Positions 59,880-64,000 of a stretch of DNA of 64,000 nt are shown here, piece after piece. The translations under genes were made by a program, and so were the position numbers. A model generated the notes under the pieces. It was not told the DNA's origin. It ran no database searches and saw only the letters and a program-made list of their open reading frames with translations. Origin of the DNA: FEB-7 sp963698265 (GTDB lineage: Bacteria > Pseudomonadota > Gammaproteobacteria > Burkholderiales > Usitatibacteraceae); NCBI GenBank assembly GCA_963698265.1, contig CAVOQC010000001.1:124001-188000 (forward strand). Direction: 5' to 3'. Numbering within the stretch: the first letter of the stretch is position 1; the number at the start of each line of letters is the position of its first letter.

Positions 59880-61466
59880 GTGTCCTCCCAGACAACCCCC
59901 AGTCCCGCGTGGAAGGCCCTCGAGGCGCACCGCGACCAGATCGCGGCGCTGCGCGTCGACGAACTCTTCACCGCCGACCCCGGCCGCGGCGCCTCCCTCA
60001 CCTTCGCCTGCGGCCCCCTCGCCGTCGATCTTTCCAAGCAGAGGATGACGGCGCAGACCCTCGCGGCGCTCCTCGCGCTGGCTAGAGAGCGAAACATGGG
60101 CGCGGCGATCGAGCGGCTCTTCACCGGGAGTCGCGTGAACGTCACCGAGGACCGGCCGGCGCTGCACGCCGCCTTGCGCGGCGACGAGCGCGTGCTGGTG
60201 GACGGCGAGGACGTGGTGCCCGCCATGCAGCGCGGTCGCGAACGCATGCGCAGCTTCTCGACCGCGGTCCGCGAGGGCGCCTGGAAGGGCGCCACCGGAG
60301 AGCCGATCCGCCACGTCCTCTCGCTGGGCATCGGCGGCTCCTACCTCGGTCCCAAACTGGTCGCGGAAGCACTCCGGGCCCAGGCCGACGGCCCCGCCGT
60401 GCGCTTTCTCGCCAACGTGGATCCTGCCGCCCTCGACGATGCGCTCGTGGGCCTCGACCCGGCCACGACCCTGGTCGTCGTGGGTTCCAAGACCTTCACC
60501 ACGCAGGAGACGCTCGCAAACGCCCTGGCCGCCCGCGCCTGGATCACCGCGAAGCTGGGAGAAGGCGCGGTCGCCCGGCACTTCGTCGCCGCCACCGCCA
60601 ACATCGCCGAGGCCGCGCGGTTCGGGCTGCCCGAGTGCAACGTGTTCGCCTTCGCCGACGGGGTGGGCGGGCGCTTCTCCGTCTGGTCGAGCGTGGGGCT
60701 TCCCGCGGCGATCGCGGTCGGCATGCCGGCCTTCGAGCGTTTCCTGGGCGGGGCGCACGCGGTCGACCTCGAGTTCCGCTCCGCGCCCTTGGAGCGCAAC
60801 GCCCCCCTGCTCCTCGCGCTCGCGGGCCTGTGGAACCGCGACCTGCTCGGCATCCCCGTGCACGCGGTGCTGCCCTATGCCCAGCGACTCGCGAGCCTGC
60901 CGGGCTACCTGCAGCAACTCGAGATGGAATCCAACGGCAAGCGCGTGAAGGCGGACGGCTCTCCCGTGGAGCAACCCACCTGCCCGGCCCTGTTCGGCGA
61001 GGCCGGCACGCTGGGACAGCATTCGTTCTACCAGTGGCTGCACCAGGGCACGCAGGAGGCGTCCTGCGACTTCATCGTGGTGGCGCGCGCCATGGGTTCG
61101 CGCGAGGCCGAACACGCGGTGCTGCTCGCCAACGCGCTCGCCCAGTCGGAGGCGCTCATGACCGGGAGCTCGACCGGAGACGCGCACCGCGACTGCCCCG
61201 GCAACCGGCCGAGCACGACGATCGTGCTGCCGTCGCTGGAGCCCGCCGCGCTGGGCGCGCTCGTCGCACTCTACGAGCACAAGGTCTATGCGCAGGGCGT
61301 GCTCTGGGGAGTGAACTCCTTCGACCAGTTCGGCGTCGAGCTGGGCAAGGCGATCGCCGGGCGGATCCTCGCGGCGTTCTCGGCGCCGCAGGCGCCGCTG
61401 CATCCCGCGACGAGCCACCTCCTGGGCGTCATCCGCAAGGCCGCGCAGGGCAGTCCGCCCCGCTAG
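59880..61466 (+). CDS. pgi: Glucose-6-phosphate isomerase
   Basis: 528 aa from a GTG at 59880; a GTG about 10 codons upstream is also possible. Catalytic and phosphate-binding segments are intact: SLGIGGSYLGPKL, VVVGSKTFTTQET, DGVGGRFSVWSSVGLPAA, QQLEMESNGKRV, and GVNSFDQFGVELGK. It interconverts glucose-6-P and fructose-6-P. The hybrid kinase gene follows 20 bp later. Confidence 0.96.
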   Translation: MSSQTTPSPAWKALEAHRDQIAALRVDELFTADPGRGASLTFACGPLAVDLSKQRMTAQTLAALLALARERNMGAAIERLFTGSRVNVTEDRPALHAALRGDERVLVDGEDVVPAMQRGRERMRSFSTAVREGAWKGATGEPIRHVLSLGIGGSYLGPKLVAEALRAQADGPAVRFLANVDPAALDDALVGLDPATTLVVVGSKTFTTQETLANALAARAWITAKLGEGAVARHFVAATANIAEAARFGLPECNVFAFADGVGGRFSVWSSVGLPAAIAVGMPAFERFLGGAHAVDLEFRSAPLERNAPLLLALAGLWNRDLLGIPVHAVLPYAQRLASLPGYLQQLEMESNGKRVKADGSPVEQPTCPALFGEAGTLGQHSFYQWLHQGTQEASCDFIVVARAMGSREAEHAVLLANALAQSEALMTGSSTGDAHRDCPGNRPSTTIVLPSLEPAALGALVALYEHKVYAQGVLWGVNSFDQFGVELGKAIAGRILAAFSAPQAPLHPATSHLLGVIRKAAQGSPPR

Positions 61467-61486
61467 CGCCTCGCTCGCTCGCAGAC

Positions 61487-63742
61487 ATGCCCACCGAGGA
61501 CTTCAAGCGCATCGTCGAGAACCTCCGCGCCGCCGTGGCGATCGCGGACGCCAAGGGCATGGTCGCGTACGCCAACACCGCGTTCGTGCAGCTCGCCGGG
61601 GATCCCGACCAAGGCGTGGCCGGCCGCTCCCTGCCGTCGTTCTTCCACCGCGACGACGCGAAGCGCCTGACCCAGAACATCGCCCGCATCGCCGAAGGCA
61701 AGACCGCTTCGGCGCTGCTCGACGCCCGCGTGGATGCCGGCGGCAGCTGGGTGCAGGTCGCGCTCCAGCCCGCGCTCGACGCGCGGGAGAAGCCCGGCGG
61801 CGTGGTCGTCGTGCTGCAGGACATCGACGGGCAGCGCGACACCGAGAACGCGCTGAACCTCACCACCGCGCGGCTGATGGCGATGGTCGAGGCCTCGCGC
61901 AACCCGAAGCTGATCGAAAACGCCGCGGGCGAGGTCGAACTGGTGAACGAGGCGTTCGCGAGCCTTCTCGGCCTGGAAAGCGCGCCCCAGTCGCTCCTGG
62001 GGCTGCCGGCCGCCGAGGTCGTGGGGCGATCGAAATTCGTCGACGCGGCCGCCCTGAAGGGCATCCGGCGCAAGCCCGGCATCCCCGCGAGCATCCCGGT
62101 GCGCCGGCCCGAGGGCACGGAAGTCACGCTGGAGCGCCAGCCGCTGCTCGTCGACGAATCGCCCGCCGGCGCCCTCTGGACCTCGCGCTCGGTGTCCGGC
62201 GGCGGCGAGGCGGAGGCCGATCCCGGCGCCTCCGAGATCGCGTTGATCGAGAAGATCGGCGCGGAACTTTCCGTGGCGCTGGAGGGGATCTCCGCGATCT
62301 CCATCCGCGCCCAGCAGATGGAGTTCGACCCGGCGCTCGTGGAGCACTTCCAGCGCATCCGCGGCTCGACCGAGACGGCGCTCGCCGCGATCGGCGACCT
62401 CGTGGACTTCTCGAAGGTCGAGGGCGGGATCGAGCTCAGGCGCACGGTGTTCTCGCTGCGAGCCGTCGTGGCCGAGCTCGTCAAGCGCATCACCCATCCC
62501 GCGCAGGAGCACGGCTGCCAGCTGCGCGTGAAGGTCGAGCAGGACGTGCCCGATCACCTCGAAGGTGACGTCGAGCGCCTGCAGCTCCTGCTTCGCAACC
62601 TCCTCGAGAGCGCCTTCTCCGCCCAGCAGGGCGCGGACGTGACGCTCGCCATCGCGCCGGAATACACGACGGAATCGGGCATCCAGCTCTCCTTCGCAGT
62701 CGCCGCGGGCCCCGGGGCCGCGGAGAAGGCCGCCCCGCGTTCCTCGGCCGAGGCGGGCATGGGCGTGGCCGTTGCGCGATTCATGGTGGCCGCGATGGGC
62801 GGCAAGCTCGCGATCGGCGCGAGGCTGGCCGACCCGCTCTACGCGTTCACGATCGAGTTCCCGGTCCGCCCCGCTCCGCCGCCACCGCCCCGCCCCACCT
62901 ACGTGACGCTGGTGAGCATGCCGGTGCTGGTGGTGAGCGAGGACCCGGAACAGCGCCACGAGTTGTCGACCCTGCTGCGCGGATGGCGCATGGCGCCGCT
63001 CGAAGCGGACAACGCCGCCATGGCGCTCGCACTCCTCGAGCGCCTGCACGAGGAAGGCAGCCCCGTGCCGCTGGCGCTGGTGTCGAACCGGATGGCTGCG
63101 CAGGACGGGTTCCTCCTCGCCTTCCGCGTGAAGCACCACCCGGAGCTCTCCTCCACGCTGGTCATGATGCTCGCCACGGAGGGCAGGCCCGGCGACGCCA
63201 TCGCGTGCCGCGAGAACGGCATCGCCGCGTACCTGCGCTATCCCCTCGCGGACAAGCAGCTGAACGACGCGCTCGTCGCGGTCACCGGCGCCTCGCTCGA
63301 CGCCGACGAGACCCCCACCCTGGTCACGCGCCACTCGCTGCGCGAGCAGCGCAAGGGCGCGACGATCCTCCTCGTGGATTCCCATCGCGACAGCCACATG
63401 CTCGCCGCCCACATCCTGCGCAAGCGCGATTGCAGCCTCGTGGTGGCGTCCGACCTCGCGGAGGCCTTCGCCTCCCTCGACCAGGACCTCTACGACCTCG
63501 TGTTCGCCGACCCCGGGATGGAAGGGCTCGACGGCCCGGATGCCGCGAAGCTGCTGCGATCCCGCATCCCGCGCGACCCGCAGGCGACCGGCATCTACGC
63601 GACCAGCCTGGACCACTCGCCCGCATTCACGAAGCAGAAACTCGCCGAGGGTTTCGACGGCACGCTCGCCAAGCCCTTCCGCCGCGACAACCTGTTCGCG
63701 ATCCTCGCCGCGATCGGCAGGCTTCCCGACCCCCAGGACTAG
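61487..63742 (+). CDS. Degenerate hybrid histidine kinase: PAS-PAS-pseudo-DHp-pseudo-ATPase-REC-REC
   Basis: 751 aa, no membrane helix, so cytosolic. PAS 1 spans ~5-120 and PAS 2 ~130-230. The DHp-like helix reads GAELSVALEGI, with Ala259 where the phospho-accepting His of H-E-L-R-T-P should be. The ATPase-like domain (~325-460) has a weak N-box (NLLESAF) and GMGVAVARF for the G box. REC1 (~478-600) has Ser533 in place of the phospho-Asp and Tyr585 in place of Lys. REC2 (~624-742) is intact: Asp631, Asp675, Thr706, Lys729. Probably a scaffold or acceptor in a phosphorelay, not a kinase. Confidence 0.85.
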   Translation: MPTEDFKRIVENLRAAVAIADAKGMVAYANTAFVQLAGDPDQGVAGRSLPSFFHRDDAKRLTQNIARIAEGKTASALLDARVDAGGSWVQVALQPALDAREKPGGVVVVLQDIDGQRDTENALNLTTARLMAMVEASRNPKLIENAAGEVELVNEAFASLLGLESAPQSLLGLPAAEVVGRSKFVDAAALKGIRRKPGIPASIPVRRPEGTEVTLERQPLLVDESPAGALWTSRSVSGGGEAEADPGASEIALIEKIGAELSVALEGISAISIRAQQMEFDPALVEHFQRIRGSTETALAAIGDLVDFSKVEGGIELRRTVFSLRAVVAELVKRITHPAQEHGCQLRVKVEQDVPDHLEGDVERLQLLLRNLLESAFSAQQGADVTLAIAPEYTTESGIQLSFAVAAGPGAAEKAAPRSSAEAGMGVAVARFMVAAMGGKLAIGARLADPLYAFTIEFPVRPAPPPPPRPTYVTLVSMPVLVVSEDPEQRHELSTLLRGWRMAPLEADNAAMALALLERLHEEGSPVPLALVSNRMAAQDGFLLAFRVKHHPELSSTLVMMLATEGRPGDAIACRENGIAAYLRYPLADKQLNDALVAVTGASLDADETPTLVTRHSLREQRKGATILLVDSHRDSHMLAAHILRKRDCSLVVASDLAEAFASLDQDLYDLVFADPGMEGLDGPDAAKLLRSRIPRDPQATGIYATSLDHSPAFTKQKLAEGFDGTLAKPFRRDNLFAILAAIGRLPDPQD

Positions 63743-63757
63743 GGCTGCAAGTCGACG

Positions 63758-64000
63758 CTACCCGCGCGGGCGCGCCGCGAGTATCGCGTCCGCGAGCTCG
63801 GCGAATCCCGCCGAACCCGCGGACGGCGTCACGTACCGGGGCAGGCTCGCCATGAGGTCGGCCATCTCGCGCACGTTGGCCACGCCCACCGCGTTGGGAA
63901 AGTACGCGAACATCGGCTGGTCGTTGGGGGAGTCGCCGGCGAAGACGAAGCGCTCGCGCTCGCGCTCCACGTCGATCGCGAAGTCCTCCGCGAGCATGAG
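63758..64000 (-). CDS. HAD-superfamily (Cof/IIB-type) hydrolase, C-terminus only
   Basis: 79 residues up to the window edge; the 5' part is outside. FVFAGDSPNDQPMFAYF is motif IV (G-D-x3-D) of HAD phosphatases and fits the IIB/sucrose-phosphatase-like branch. VGVANVREMADLM follows, as usual at the C-terminus. It is convergent with the hybrid kinase gene (15 bp between stops). Confidence 0.82.
   Translation of the reverse strand, partial: LMLAEDFAIDVERERERFVFAGDSPNDQPMFAYFPNAVGVANVREMADLMASLPRYVTPSAGSAGFAELADAILAARPRG

Noticed and set aside
57564..61466. A 1300-codon open frame on the plus strand
   Set aside because: Only the last ~528 codons (pgi) are protein-like; the upstream part is an Arg-rich shadow of the MFS and EamA genes.

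Overview
The window is high-GC (roughly two-thirds G+C by eye), densely packed, single-chromosome-type DNA. The gene set and order fragments (pyrG-kdsA and eno-ftsB, greB, DctPQM TRAP transporter, GTP-type PEP carboxykinase, complete Hut pathway, SigF/NrsF) fit a betaproteobacterium, probably a free-living heterotroph that uses amino acids. No rRNA, tRNA, CRISPR array, transposase or prophage gene was seen. Both window edges cut a gene.

Layout. 1-2.8 kb: a truncated winged-helix/TolB/TPR regulator divergent from a beta-lactamase-fold serine hydrolase. 2.8-9.6 kb: a full histidine-degradation operon on the minus strand (hutH-hutC-hutU-hutI-hutG), with a palindromic operator at the hutH ribosome-binding site. 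A 0.5-kb composite palindromic repeat sits between hutC and hutU. 9.7-13.5 kb: an ECF sigma factor and its NrsF-type anti-sigma, divergent from a bufferin operon (bufA, bufB, bufC, DoxX). The two diverging promoters carry the same -35/-10 with the same 16-bp spacer. 13.5-17.4 kb: small orphan genes, a nitrilase and a MOCOS-like aminotransferase. 17.4-21.3 kb: marC-greB-TraB/GumN-TPP enzyme, minus strand, chained by ATGA overlaps. 21.3-24.7 kb: an EamA permease, a TonB-like orphan, ftsB and eno.

24.8-39.2 kb lies between eno and kdsA, which are usually close in betaproteobacteria. It carries two secreted or periplasmic proteins, an FMN glutamate-synthase-like enzyme, an AsmA-like protein, an M17 peptidase, the second composite repeat, an HDAC-like deacetylase, a PCuAC copper chaperone, a two-subunit molybdenum hydroxylase, a GMC oxidoreductase and a ketopantoate reductase. 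39.2-41.8 kb: kdsA and pyrG. 41.9-45.8 kb: an SDR, mtnA and pckG. 45.8-52.9 kb: a DSD1-type PLP enzyme, RidA and an M20 peptidase face a TRAP transporter; an aldo/keto reductase follows. 52.9-56.7 kb: a periplasmic protein, a diguanylate cyclase, a second RidA and DadA. 56.9-64 kb: Nudix, MFS and EamA genes, pgi, a degenerate hybrid histidine kinase and the C-terminus of an HAD phosphatase.

The most unusual structure is the pair of composite repeats at 6764-7287 and 30173-30708. Each has two ~190-bp hairpin cassettes facing each other across a partly conserved spacer. The stem arms pair almost perfectly inside each copy but differ between copies, so changes on one side are matched on the other.
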